Notes: generated by a model from the letters alone, not told the origin. 7,691 nucleotides of DNA from an uncultured Thermomicrobiales bacterium (GCA_902806365.1 CADCWJ010000222.1:1-7691), one strand, 5' to 3'. Counted from the stretch's first letter, positions 1 through 6,499 are shown. A program made the numbers and translations.

Positions 1-1017
1 GAAGATCACCAGTGGCAGCGCATGCTCGGGCACCAGGATCGCCACCGGTACCGTCAGCCCGAACACACCGAACCCCACAGCCGACCAGATCAGCGTTGGC
101 CCGACCCCGAATCGCTCGGAGACGGGCCGGGCGACAACACTTCCCAGCAAGGAGCCGACCCCGCCTGACGCGTAGACCAAACCGACACCGGTTGCCGAAA
201 GCCCGAGGTCGTCGGTCATGTACAGGACATAGACGGCCAGGAACATGTAGCCCGCGAGGTTGATCGTGGCCGAGCTCGCCGTGACCGCCCGCAACACCGG
301 TGACGAGACCAGCGCCGCCAGGCCCTCCCGCACTTCCCGCCAGAAATGAGTGGTCTCCCCCGGTGTCTTGCCGTGATGCTCCTGATGCCGGATCCGGGTG
401 ATGAACCAGCCTGAGAGCCCGTACGACACCGAGTCGATCAGGATCACGAACGGCGCCGAGATCAGTGAGATCAGCGTCCCGGCCAGCGCTGGGCCGGCCA
501 CCTGGGAGACGGACATGCTCGCGTACAGCTTGCCGTTGGCGTCGGCCAGTTCCGCTCGATCAACGAGATTGGGCAACAGCGACGCGTACGCCGCATTGAA
601 GATGACCGTCTGGATCCCCGTCAGGACCGCGACGGTCATGAGCAGCGGAATGCTGAGCATATCGAGAAACGCCGCTACCGGGATCGCGATCAGCGCGACC
701 GCCCGCCCGATATCCATTGCGATCATCAACGGTCGTCGCCGCAGCCGATCGACCCACGCCCCCGCCACGAACCCAATCACCAGCACCGGCAAGCCCCCGG
801 CCGCCGCAAGAATCCCCATCTGGAACGGGGTGGCATCCAGCGTCAGCGCGGCCAGCAGCGGGATCGCAACGGGCGTGATCTGCGAGCCGAACTGGGAGAT
901 CGTTTCCGCGCCCCAGAGGTTCATGAAGTTTCGGTTAAGCCACAGGCCAGTTCGGGATCGCGAAGAAGGGGCCACGGCCGCGTCTTGTGGCCGGAATCGA
1001 CGGACGATGGAATTCAC
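1..1017 (-). CDS. MFS exporter, EntS/MFS_3-like (partial, C-terminus beyond window)
   Basis: Major facilitator superfamily transporter, probably a proton-driven drug or siderophore exporter in the cytoplasmic membrane. 339 codons are visible and the C-terminal part lies left of the window, so about two thirds to four fifths of a ~420-residue protein is present. The N-terminal stretch LWLNRNFMNLWGAETISQ and the following FGSQIT match the usual opening of the EntS-like MFS_3 group. The MFS loop motif is at about residues 86-96 (GAWVDRLRRRP), followed by alternating hydrophobic helices and the group-typical SLLPNLVDRAELADANGKL at about 145-163. The start is uncertain. GTG at 1017 has GGGAG eight bases upstream; GTG at 975 or ATG at 924 would give shorter N-termini, and 1017 leaves an unusual ~25-residue polar leader. 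The frame is open back to a TGA near 1136. The substrate cannot be read from sequence. Divergent from the hydrolase gene to its right. Confidence 0.9.
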   Translation of the reverse strand, partial: MNSIVRRFRPQDAAVAPSSRSRTGLWLNRNFMNLWGAETISQFGSQITPVAIPLLAALTLDATPFQMGILAAAGGLPVLVIGFVAGAWVDRLRRRPLMIAMDIGRAVALIAIPVAAFLDMLSIPLLMTVAVLTGIQTVIFNAAYASLLPNLVDRAELADANGKLYASMSVSQVAGPALAGTLISLISAPFVILIDSVSYGLSGWFITRIRHQEHHGKTPGETTHFWREVREGLAALVSSPVLRAVTASSATINLAGYMFLAVYVLYMTDDLGLSATGVGLVYASGGVGSLLGSVVARPVSERFGVGPTLIWSAVGFGVFGLTVPVAILVPEHALPLVIF

Positions 1018-1025
1018 GAGCGATG

Positions 1026-1044
1026 CTCCCGTACCGGGCGGGAG
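1026..1044 (-). promoter_or_regulatory. Hairpin covering the ribosome site of the MFS gene
   Basis: Read on the minus strand, CTCCCG, a seven-base loop and CGGGAG form a perfect six-pair stem. Its 3' arm contains the GGGAG that would serve as Shine-Dalgarno site for GTG 1017, with eight bases in between. This could mask the ribosome site, but it may be chance in GC-rich DNA, and it matters only if 1017 is the true start. Confidence 0.3.
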
Positions 1045-1138
1045 GCGTGCTGACGCTGCACTGGCTCGAGAAGTGAGCGAGCCGAGCAGCGTTGCGCCTG
1101 TTCCCGCTGTCCACGTGCGCAGGTGACCCGAAGGTCAG

Positions 1139-1576
1139 TTAGCTGGACAGCGGCAATCTGGCCATCATGGGGAACTCCATGAGGAGCGCACCATCTCCCT
1201 GGTGCCGGTACATCAGCATCGTGGTTCCAGACGTGTGGGCATGGGCCCATGGTACGAGATCGTCGCGGCCCTCATTGTAGCGGCTGATCGTTCCGATGCC
1301 ATCCATCGCACTTGCCACGCGCCTGCCGTTGCCGGGCCGGTGCGCGAACCAGTGTCGGCGAGGCCGATCCAGCAATCGCGTCGATGTCGGTCCTGTAAGC
1401 GGCATCGGTAAGCGGCAAAGCTGCACGTCAGTCTCGGGAACCACGTGGACGCGCTTCGCCACAGGGTCCGCCGATTGCGCGTCCTGCCCATCTTTTTCAC
1501 CATATACTCTGCTGACGTGACGATCCGGTTTCCCGCAGTCCGGAAATGCTCGTCCTCGAAATCGACACGGTCTCAC
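1139..1576 (-). CDS. Doubtful hypothetical ORF, 145 aa
   Basis: I do not recognise this protein and it may not be a gene. The N-terminal half is arginine/proline-rich, as expected for a spurious frame in GC-rich DNA, and would overlap the start of the divergent hydrolase gene. The last ~55 residues, from an internal ATG (MDGIGTISRYNEGRDDL through LLMEFPMMARLPLSS), have balanced composition and mostly G/C third positions, so a shorter gene or the decayed C-terminus of a former gene is conceivable. There is no convincing ribosome site and no motif or membrane segment. Alternative reading: plain intergenic DNA. Confidence 0.2.
   Translation of the reverse strand: MRPCRFRGRAFPDCGKPDRHVSRVYGEKDGQDAQSADPVAKRVHVVPETDVQLCRLPMPLTGPTSTRLLDRPRRHWFAHRPGNGRRVASAMDGIGTISRYNEGRDDLVPWAHAHTSGTTMLMYRHQGDGALLMEFPMMARLPLSS
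1503..1508 (+). promoter_or_regulatory. Possible -10 element (TATACT) of the hydrolase gene
   Basis: TATACT differs from the sigma-70 consensus TATAAT at one position and sits in a short AT-rich stretch. Transcription would begin near 1515, about 30 bases before ATG 1546 or 75 before GTG 1591. No good -35 hexamer lies at the proper distance; TTGCGC at 1475-1480 is 22 bases away, too far. Confidence 0.35.
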
Positions 1577-2424
1577 CGGGGCAAACCAGTGTGTTCGATC
1601 TGACCTTTCTCGGAACCGGCACCTCCACCGGCATTCCGGTCATCGGCTGCGACTGCGACATCTGTCGCTCGACGGATCCCCGGGACACCCGGCTGCGCAG
1701 TTCGGCGCTCGTCCGGACCGGCCATGCCACGATCCTGATCGACACCTCACCGGACCTTCGCGCCCAGCTACTGCGCGCCCGCACCACCCGGATCGACGCT
1801 GTTCTCTATACCCACGCCCACGCCGATCACACGGCCGGTCTCGACGAGCTGCGCCAGTTCAACGTGCTCCAGCAGGCCCGGATTCCTGTGTGGGCCGAGA
1901 CGACGACGGCGCGAGACGTAAGCCAGCGCTTCGCCTACGCCTTCGATCACACCTTTTCCTGGTTCGGCGGCAAGCCCGACATCGACCTCAACGTCTTCGA
2001 CCGGGACCGGCCTTTCGAGGTCGCCGGGATCATGGTTCAGCCCATTCCCATCATGCATGGCACCCTGCCGATCGTCGGCTACAGGATCGGTCAGCTCGCC
2101 TACCTTACCGACATGAAGAGCATCACGCCGGAAGCGATGGCTCTGCTCCACGGTCTCGACGTGCTCGTGCTGACCGCGCTGCGGACGAAACCGCATCCCG
2201 CCCACCTCAGCCTCGCCGAAGCGCTCGAGGTCGTTGCCGAGCTTGCGCCACGCCGTGCCTACCTCACCCACCTATCCCACGACATGGGACATCACGCCGA
2301 TGTGGCGGTCACGCTACCCGACCACGTCCGGATCGCCGAAGACGGCCTGGTCGTCTCCGGCATCGCTCTCGGTGCGGATGACCGGCATGCCACGATCGGA
2401 CAGGGACGGGCCAAGGCGGGGTAA
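1546..2424 (+). CDS. MBL-fold metallo-hydrolase, PhnP-like
   Basis: Metallo-beta-lactamase-fold hydrolase of the PhnP type, a cytoplasmic zinc/manganese phosphodiesterase family; PhnP itself opens cyclic ribose 1,2-phosphate in phosphonate breakdown. The TFLGTGTSTG opening is at residues 20-29. Cys35, Cys37 and Cys40 have the C-x-C-x2-C spacing that holds a structural zinc in PhnP. The catalytic motif H90-A-H92-A-D94-H95 is followed by TAGLDELR. Further ligands are H171 (IMHG), D189 (YLTDM) and the C-terminal THLSHDMGHH at 241-250. All expected metal ligands seem present, so it should be active. No phosphonate genes are nearby, so a true PhnP role is unproven; general cyclic phosphodiesterase or nuclease activity is possible. 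The start is open: ATG 1546 gives 292 residues, while GTG 1591 (residue 16) fits the family N-terminus better and gives 277. Neither has a strong ribosome site. It may be cotranscribed with the next gene 45 bases on. Confidence 0.88.
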   Translation: MLVLEIDTVSPGQTSVFDLTFLGTGTSTGIPVIGCDCDICRSTDPRDTRLRSSALVRTGHATILIDTSPDLRAQLLRARTTRIDAVLYTHAHADHTAGLDELRQFNVLQQARIPVWAETTTARDVSQRFAYAFDHTFSWFGGKPDIDLNVFDRDRPFEVAGIMVQPIPIMHGTLPIVGYRIGQLAYLTDMKSITPEAMALLHGLDVLVLTALRTKPHPAHLSLAEALEVVAELAPRRAYLTHLSHDMGHHADVAVTLPDHVRIAEDGLVVSGIALGADDRHATIGQGRAKAG

Positions 2425-2456
2425 GGTAGGCCGGATGCACCTGCATCTGATCGTTC

Positions 2457-2463
2457 AAAGGAG
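2457..2463 (+). promoter_or_regulatory. Strong ribosome binding site of the YbjQ gene
   Basis: AAAGGAG stands six bases before ATG 2470, an almost ideal Shine-Dalgarno site. It fixes the start of the 107-residue protein. Confidence 0.75.
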
Positions 2464-2469
2464 AGTCCG

Positions 2470-2793
2470 ATGATCGTCACGACTACGAATACCCTCGATG
2501 GTCAGCCTGTCGGCAAGTACCTCGGCATTGTCACCGGGGAGGCGATTCTCGGCGCCAACATCCTGAAGGACATCTTCGCCGGGTTCCGCGATATCGTTGG
2601 TGGTCGCTCCAATGCCTACGAGGAAGAGCTGAAGAAGGCCCGCCAGATCGCGATGGACGAGATGATCGCTGACGCGCAGAGGCTCGGCGCCAACGCGGTG
2701 ATCGCCGTCGACATTGATTACGAGAGCATCGCCGGCGGGGGAAGCGGTTCGATGCTGATGGTCTCTGTCTCCGGCACTGCGATCCAGGTCTGA
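2470..2793 (+). CDS. YbjQ/UPF0145 family protein
   Basis: Small soluble cytoplasmic protein of the YbjQ family (PF01906), often labelled heavy-metal-binding, though its biochemical role is not established. At 107 residues it has the normal full length of the family. Hallmarks visible are the N-terminal beta strand with TTTNTLDG at 4-11, YLGIVTGEAILG at 17-28, the phenylalanine-rich link DIFAGFRDIVGGRS at 34-47, the YEEELKKAR helix at 50-58, and GANAVIAVDIDYE at 73-85 followed by a glycine-rich turn and a final strand. Structures of the family, as I recall, are ring-like pentamers. No cysteine or histidine cluster is visible, so metal binding is not supported by this sequence. It follows the hydrolase gene by 45 bases with its own strong ribosome site; cotranscription is likely but a functional link is not evident. 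Confidence 0.92.
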   Translation: MIVTTTNTLDGQPVGKYLGIVTGEAILGANILKDIFAGFRDIVGGRSNAYEEELKKARQIAMDEMIADAQRLGANAVIAVDIDYESIAGGGSGSMLMVSVSGTAIQV

Positions 2794-3043
2794 CCTCATC
2801 TTTCGCGACTCGCATTCCTGCCACGCGAGCCCTCGTGAGGATGACTCGGCATCACCCACGAAGCAGTCGCGAGTGCGCCAGTGGCAGCAGGCGCCGATCG
2901 CGTGTCATCGCGCGCCTTGTGAACCGATCGCGGCGCGGGAACATCCGGCTGCCTGGCGGAGATCAGGCGGATGTGATTTCCCCAGCCGGCGGCATGACCG
3001 CGGGCAAACGGCGACGGTTCAGCCACGTCGCGGGTAAACGACC

Positions 3044-3994
3044 TTGACCATACCTGACCAGGAACAGCCGGCATCGCAATCGGGTGCGGTTGGGCTCCCC
3101 GAACTTTCGCAATTCGCTGTCGTGCTGATGTGGGCCTCGACGTTCATCATTACCAAGGATGCCCTCGATTCGTTTTCGCCGCTCGCCTTCGTGTTCGCGC
3201 GCTTCGTCCTGATCATCGCGCTGTCCCTTGCGGTGCTCGCGATCCGGGGGTGGCGTGGCGGCTGGCGGATGTACTGGCACATCGACCGCGCAGACGTTCC
3301 CCGGTTTGCCGCTGCCGGTCTCTTTGGGTACACGATCTATCAACTCGGGTTCACCGTCGGGCTCGACCATGCTTCGCCGTTCGCCAGCTCGCTCCTGATC
3401 GCGATGATGCCGCTCTTCTCGCTGGCACTCGTCACGCTCCTCGGTGAGCGACCGCACTGGAGCACGTGGCTGGGCGTCGCCGTGGCGATCGCGGGCGTCG
3501 CCCTCTTCCTCCTCGATCGCACGGAGGGCACGAGTGCTCTCGGCGTTGCGCTCAGCCTCATGGCCGCCGTCTCCTTCGCCACCTATGGTGTCATCAATCG
3601 CCCTCTCGTGCTTCGCTATCCCCAGGAAACCGTCGCCGCCTGCGCCACGGTGATGGGAGCGGTGCCGCTTTGCCTGATCGCGCTGCCCGAGGCGCTGGAG
3701 CAAGACTGGGGCTCCGTCGGCACCTCGTCCTGGCTCACGATCGTCTACATGTCGATCTTTCCGGTTTACGTGGCGTATATGATGTGGAACTGGGCGATTC
3801 GCCGGCGCGGCGTCTCGGCCACGAGCTGGAGCCTGCTGGTGCCGATCGTCTCCGGCGTCCTGTCGGCGCTTTTTCTGGGTGAGTCGTTCGGCCCGCTCAA
3901 GGTCGCCGGTGGCGTGCTAGCGATCCTGGGTTTGATGCTGATGCGGCCGCGTCCTGCCGGGATGGTGAAGCCAGCCCGTGGGGCCGCCGCATGA
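3044..3994 (+). CDS. EamA/DMT family transporter
   Basis: Drug/metabolite transporter superfamily protein with two EamA domains, an inner-membrane carrier whose substrate (amino acid, metabolite or drug export) cannot be told from sequence. At 316 residues it has the standard length, with about ten hydrophobic helices. The first domain runs about 22-155, opening with VVLMWASTFIITK and ending in LLGERPHWSTWLGV followed by AIAGVALFLL. The second runs about 165-300, ending in LFLGESFGPLKVAGG. The two GE motifs (134-135 and 279-280) occupy the equivalent place in each repeat. The C-terminal tail is short and basic. The start is TTG at 3044, the only usable start after an in-frame TAA at 3035. It has only a weak GGGT upstream, so translation may be inefficient. 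An unrecognised gene follows 13 bases later and probably shares its transcript. Confidence 0.93.
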   Translation: MTIPDQEQPASQSGAVGLPELSQFAVVLMWASTFIITKDALDSFSPLAFVFARFVLIIALSLAVLAIRGWRGGWRMYWHIDRADVPRFAAAGLFGYTIYQLGFTVGLDHASPFASSLLIAMMPLFSLALVTLLGERPHWSTWLGVAVAIAGVALFLLDRTEGTSALGVALSLMAAVSFATYGVINRPLVLRYPQETVAACATVMGAVPLCLIALPEALEQDWGSVGTSSWLTIVYMSIFPVYVAYMMWNWAIRRRGVSATSWSLLVPIVSGVLSALFLGESFGPLKVAGGVLAILGLMLMRPRPAGMVKPARGAAA

Positions 3995-4007
3995 ACCGTG
4001 ATGGGCA

Positions 4008-4523
4008 ATGGAGCGTGTGGTGAAGACATCCATCCGGAATCATGGCGGCGGGATTCCATCCCGTTACGTGCATCACCAACGGGAAGTCCAGCCTGGTGAG
4101 CCCCTGGCGCTCGAGCGGGGCGTGCTCAAGTGGTACGAGGTCTTCCGGCGCGGTGAGGAACCGGCAGGCGATCTCGACGCCACCGCGCGAGCCGCGGTGA
4201 CTGACATCGTGCGTAGCGAATCGTTTCCGCTCCAATACGGGGTCGGGTTCGTGATCCTCCATCATTCGACCGCCAGCGACTACCTGATCGCCTGCTGCTG
4301 GCATCAGATCCAGGAGCTGTGGCATGCCATTCTGGTTCGCCCGGCTGACGGCTCGGCGGACTTCCGTCAGGAGTGGCCGAGCCAGACCTCGGCCTCCTTC
4401 TGCGTGTGGGAGATGGCACCCATGTGGCACGAGCGCAATGCCTGGGAGCGCTATCTCAACTCTTCGCGAGACGACGACGCGATGCGTGCCTACCTCACCG
4501 ATCAGCTCACCGGGTCAACCTGA
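4008..4523 (+). CDS. Hypothetical tryptophan-rich protein, 171 aa
   Basis: I do not recognise a family. The protein is soluble-looking, with no signal peptide and no membrane helix long enough to span. It carries seven tryptophans (42, 98, 105, 123, 134, 140, 146) and a histidine/cysteine-rich central stretch (ILHHSTASDYLIACCWHQ at 83-100), which give it a distinctive look. The C-terminal third (WEMAPMWHERNAWERYL, 134-150) is rich in Trp, Glu and Arg, then ends in an acidic helix. Codon use matches its neighbours, so it is very likely a real gene. The start is uncertain: ATG 4008, or GTG 4017/4020 a few codons on; GGAG at 4011-4014 would serve GTG 4020 with a short spacer. It lies 13 bases after the EamA transporter gene and probably shares its transcript. 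The hydrophobic core and paired tryptophans could suit binding of a small ligand, but that is speculation. Confidence 0.8.
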   Translation: MERVVKTSIRNHGGGIPSRYVHHQREVQPGEPLALERGVLKWYEVFRRGEEPAGDLDATARAAVTDIVRSESFPLQYGVGFVILHHSTASDYLIACCWHQIQELWHAILVRPADGSADFRQEWPSQTSASFCVWEMAPMWHERNAWERYLNSSRDDDAMRAYLTDQLTGST

Positions 4524-4534
4524 GCCCTGGTTTC

Positions 4535-4894
4535 TGCAGTGGCGGAGGGTGCCGCATCAGCGCGATCCCGTGTCGGTGGATTTCTGGATCAATGCGTAGC
4601 AGCGCTCGCCTCGTGGTGCCCGGCTTCATGGAGCACCTCCCCGCCGAGCGCTCTGACCTGTGAAACGCTCGCACCGAGATCCGTGAGGTTGACATTAATC
4701 AGCCGCCGCAGGGGCCGGTCACCGTGCCCGTGTCATATTCCGCCCAACTGGTCACCGTTCGTGGGCGATTTCCAGATGTCGCCGTAGCCCTCCATCGGCA
4801 GCGGCTCCACCTGCCAGCCGACCACCGGGGCGTAGCACTCACGGACCTCCGGCGCATCGTCCACCGTGAGACCGACATGGAGGATTGCGCCCAT
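4535..4894 (-). pseudogene. Broken VOC (glyoxalase/bleomycin-resistance) family gene
   Basis: Remnant of a ~120-residue vicinal-oxygen-chelate protein. From ATG 4894 the frame reads MGAILHVGLTVDDAPEVREC, then YAPVVGWQVEPLPM, typical of small VOC proteins, but stops at TGA 4733-4735 after residue 53 (GDQLGGI). At that point relatives continue with I-C-H-x-x-G, so the stop looks like a TGC-to-TGA change. Past it, the same frame goes on with LINVNLTDLGASVSQVRALG and GEVLHEAG, matching the second beta-alpha-beta unit. A frameshift near 4600-4620 then moves the family-like C-terminus (GERCYALIQKS) to another frame, and a second shift gives IALMRHPPP. A three-part gene in consistent order on one strand is hard to explain by chance. 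The N-terminal piece alone (53 residues) would be half of one domain and unlikely to work. Recognition is from memory of the family, without alignment. Confidence 0.75.
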
Positions 4895-4971
4895 CGCCGG
4901 CCAACTGTTCTCTGACCTCCGTTCCCCGTCTTCGCCATCGCGCTTGCTCGTCCGCCACGATACGTCCACTT

Positions 4972-4980
4972 TGCTAGAAT
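4972..4980 (+). promoter_or_regulatory. Extended -10 promoter of the GT4 gene, leaderless
   Basis: TGCTAGAAT contains the extended -10 TG and a TAGAAT hexamer (one mismatch to TATAAT). It ends seven bases before GTG 4988, so transcription would start at or one base before the start codon, producing an mRNA with no leader. This fits the lack of any Shine-Dalgarno sequence before that GTG. No good -35 is present at 16-18 bases, which extended -10 promoters tolerate. Confidence 0.55.
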
Positions 4981-4987
4981 CCCGCGT

Positions 4988-6133
4988 GTGAAGATCGCGA
5001 TGGTATCTCCATACAGCATGCAGCAGCCTGGCGGCGTGTCCGAGCACGTCGCCCACCTTCGCGACGAGTTCCACCGCCTTGGGCACGATGTCACCGTGAT
5101 GGCCCCGCGCGGCAACCGGGGCGGGCTCGAGGTGAGCGAGGGCTATTACGGGATCGGCCGCACGATCACGGTTCCCGGCGGCGGAAGCAGGATGCGGCTG
5201 ACCTTCGATGTCACGCTCTATGCCGATGTCAAGGCGATCATGCGGCGCGAGCAGTTCGACATCGTCCACCTCCACGAGCCGCTGATGCCGGTGCTGCCCT
5301 ACATGGTCCTCCTCAACTCGTCGGCGGTGAATGTCGCCACATTTCACGCGTTCAACGAATCGATGCCCCTGTACTCGGCGTTCAAGCCCTACATGTCGTT
5401 CATCCTGAGCCGGATCGACGGCCGGATCGCGGTGTCCCCCCCGGCCCGCGACTTCGTCCGGCAGTATTTCGAGGGCTCCTACGACGTCATTCCCAACGGG
5501 ATCGATGCCAGACTGTATGGGGATCACGTCGAGCCATTTCCCTGGGCTGGTGATGGAACCCCACGCATTCTCTTCGTCGGGCGGTTCGATGAATCGCGCA
5601 AGGGATTTCGCTATCTGCTGCGCGCGATGCCACTCGTACGGCAGCAGTTCCCAACCGCCCGCCTAATCGTCGTCGGGTCCGGCCGGCCGGAGAAGTTCGC
5701 GGCGCTGATGGAGCGCTACGGCGTCGACGGCGTCGAGTTCAAGGGATTCGTCTCCCAGGAGGACAAGGCCCGCTACTATGCGAGCTGCGATGTGTCGTGC
5801 GCGCCTTCGACCGGCAACGAGAGTTTCGGCTACGTCGTGATCGAACCGATGGCCGCCGGCCGCCCCGTCGTCGCTACCGACATCCCGGGCTACGCGAGCG
5901 TCGCTACGGCCAACAGCGACGCGCTGCTGGTGGAGCCGCGGGATCCACAGGCCCTCGCCCTGGCGCTTGTTCGGGTCCTCGCCGATCGCGATCTCCGGGC
6001 GCGGCTGGGAGCGCGGGGACGGCTGACCGCGCAGCAGTTCGACTGGCCGCAGGTGGCAGTACGCGTGCTGAACGCCTACCAGCGGGCCGGCAGCTCGGCG
6101 CGTCACCAGCCCTGGCGGCAGGAGTTCCGCTAA
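4988..6133 (+). CDS. GT4 glycosyltransferase, PimA-like (phosphatidylinositol mannosyltransferase candidate)
   Basis: GT-B fold family 4 glycosyltransferase closely resembling PimA, which transfers mannose from GDP-mannose to phosphatidylinositol on the inner face of the membrane. 381 residues, full length. N-terminal acceptor domain: PYS at 8-10 and PGGVSEHV at 14-21, FDIVHLHEPLMP at 90-101, ATFHAF at 117-122 with the conserved histidine 120, GRIAVS at 145-150, VIPNGID at 167-173. C-terminal nucleotide-sugar domain: ILFVGRFDESRKGFRYLL at 194-211 with Arg199 and Lys205 for the diphosphate, then CAPSTGNESFGYVVIEPMAAG at 271-291 with Glu278 in the sugar-binding E-x7-E motif. From memory, mycobacterial PimA has a lysine five residues after the conserved histidine; here it is Ser125, so acceptor contacts may differ. 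The GTG start gives the usual KIAMVSPYS opening. A phosphatidylinositol-phosphate-synthase-like gene lies 366 bases downstream, supporting an inositol-lipid acceptor. Alternative: another lipid or polysaccharide glycosyltransferase. Confidence 0.85.
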   Translation: MKIAMVSPYSMQQPGGVSEHVAHLRDEFHRLGHDVTVMAPRGNRGGLEVSEGYYGIGRTITVPGGGSRMRLTFDVTLYADVKAIMRREQFDIVHLHEPLMPVLPYMVLLNSSAVNVATFHAFNESMPLYSAFKPYMSFILSRIDGRIAVSPPARDFVRQYFEGSYDVIPNGIDARLYGDHVEPFPWAGDGTPRILFVGRFDESRKGFRYLLRAMPLVRQQFPTARLIVVGSGRPEKFAALMERYGVDGVEFKGFVSQEDKARYYASCDVSCAPSTGNESFGYVVIEPMAAGRPVVATDIPGYASVATANSDALLVEPRDPQALALALVRVLADRDLRARLGARGRLTAQQFDWPQVAVRVLNAYQRAGSSARHQPWRQEFR

Positions 6134-6354
6134 CCCGGATTACTCTCAAATGGAAGATTCTCAGGAGAAGAGAATTGTAGGGGCGGACTCGCGGACATCA
6201 GCTCGAACCTGACCATGGATGGCGTGTCCGCGGGCGCCTGCACTGAAGCGAAGCGATGGGCCGCATCCGCTCAATCGCTCCGCGATTGCCTGTGAATGTG
6301 CCCGCCCGCGGCTTGGACCTCGAACGCAACAGCCGTACACACTTCCAGCAGTGA

Positions 6355-6377
6355 CCGCCGCGATTTGCCCGCGGCGG
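6355..6377 (+). terminator. Perfect 8-bp GC hairpin without T tract
   Basis: CCGCCGCG, loop ATTTGCC, CGCGGCGG. It is stable and lies between the GT4 gene and the putative promoter of the next gene, a sensible place for termination or a transcription boundary. The missing T run makes an ordinary intrinsic terminator doubtful. Confidence 0.3.
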
Positions 6378-6414
6378 CACCCATCCACTGTCCGCGCCGG
6401 TCGACACGCTGGCA

Positions 6415-6420
6415 TACAAT
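6415..6420 (+). promoter_or_regulatory. Possible -10 (TACAAT) for the phosphatidyltransferase gene
   Basis: TACAAT is one mismatch from consensus and would start transcription near 6427, leaving a ~70-base leader before GTG 6500. There is no recognisable -35, so this is suggestive only. Confidence 0.3.
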
Positions 6421-6486
6421 CTCTCAAGGCACGGTGCGTAATGAGGCGCACTCCATGCGGCGGACGCGCCGAGCCACTCCGGGCAC

Positions 6487-6493
6487 AAGGGAG
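6487..6493 (+). promoter_or_regulatory. Ribosome binding site fixing the start at GTG 6500
   Basis: AAGGGAG lies six bases before GTG 6500. This is much better than anything before the upstream in-frame ATG 6296, and it decides the start of the phosphatidyltransferase. Confidence 0.75.
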
Positions 6494-6499
6494 AATGCG

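Larger units (their letters stand above)
1018..1545. other. Divergent spacer of about 530 bases, no firm gene
   Basis: This lies between the leftward MFS gene and the rightward hydrolase gene and should hold both promoters. No tRNA-like, rRNA-like or repeat structure is visible. It contains several mutually overlapping short reading frames on both strands, only one of which (minus strand, 1139-1576) has some protein-like character and is listed separately. The right end is relatively AT-rich and contains a TATACT hexamer at 1503-1508. Confidence 0.6.
6134..6499 (+). other. 366-base spacer with several inverted repeats
   Basis: No convincing gene. Three inverted repeats stand out. CGCGGACA at 6190-6197 pairs with TGTCCGCG at 6225-6232 (27-base loop). 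GCGAAGCGAT at 6248-6257 pairs with ATCGCTCCGC at 6274-6283 (nine of ten pairs). CCGCCGCG at 6355-6362 pairs with CGCGGCGG at 6370-6377 (seven-base loop). None is followed by a T run, so they are not classic terminators. The right end carries a possible -10 and a strong ribosome site for the next gene. The stretch may be a 5' leader, a weak terminator region, or a small RNA; I cannot assign a class. Confidence 0.5.

Noticed and set aside
398..1126. Plus-strand open frame of 242 codons
   Set aside because: Antisense to the MFS gene, Ser/Arg/Ala-rich, and the minus strand encodes clear MFS helices and motifs.
1517..1519. Leaderless GTG start for the hydrolase just after TATACT
   Set aside because: GTG 1517 is out of frame with the hydrolase, and an in-frame TGA at 1513 blocks any upstream start.
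2794..3043. Possible gene or terminator between the YbjQ and EamA genes
   Set aside because: Frames here are short and arginine-rich. A loose repeat (CCTCA with TGAGG, inner TCGCG with CGCGA) follows the YbjQ stop but is too weak and lacks a T run.
4733..4735. TGA in the VOC frame read as selenocysteine
   Set aside because: Although relatives seem to have a cysteine there, the gene also has two downstream frameshifts, so decay is the simpler reading; no selenocysteine-insertion hairpin was recognised.
4733..5527. Minus-strand frame of 264 codons ending in the VOC-like segment
   Set aside because: Only the part after ATG 4894 resembles VOC proteins. The rest is antisense to the GT4 gene and has shadow-type composition, so it is not a fusion protein.
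6296..6499. N-terminal extension of the phosphatidyltransferase from ATG 6296
   Set aside because: The 68 added residues are Arg/Ser/Pro-rich with no family similarity, a -10-like element lies within, and GTG 6500 has a near-perfect ribosome site.
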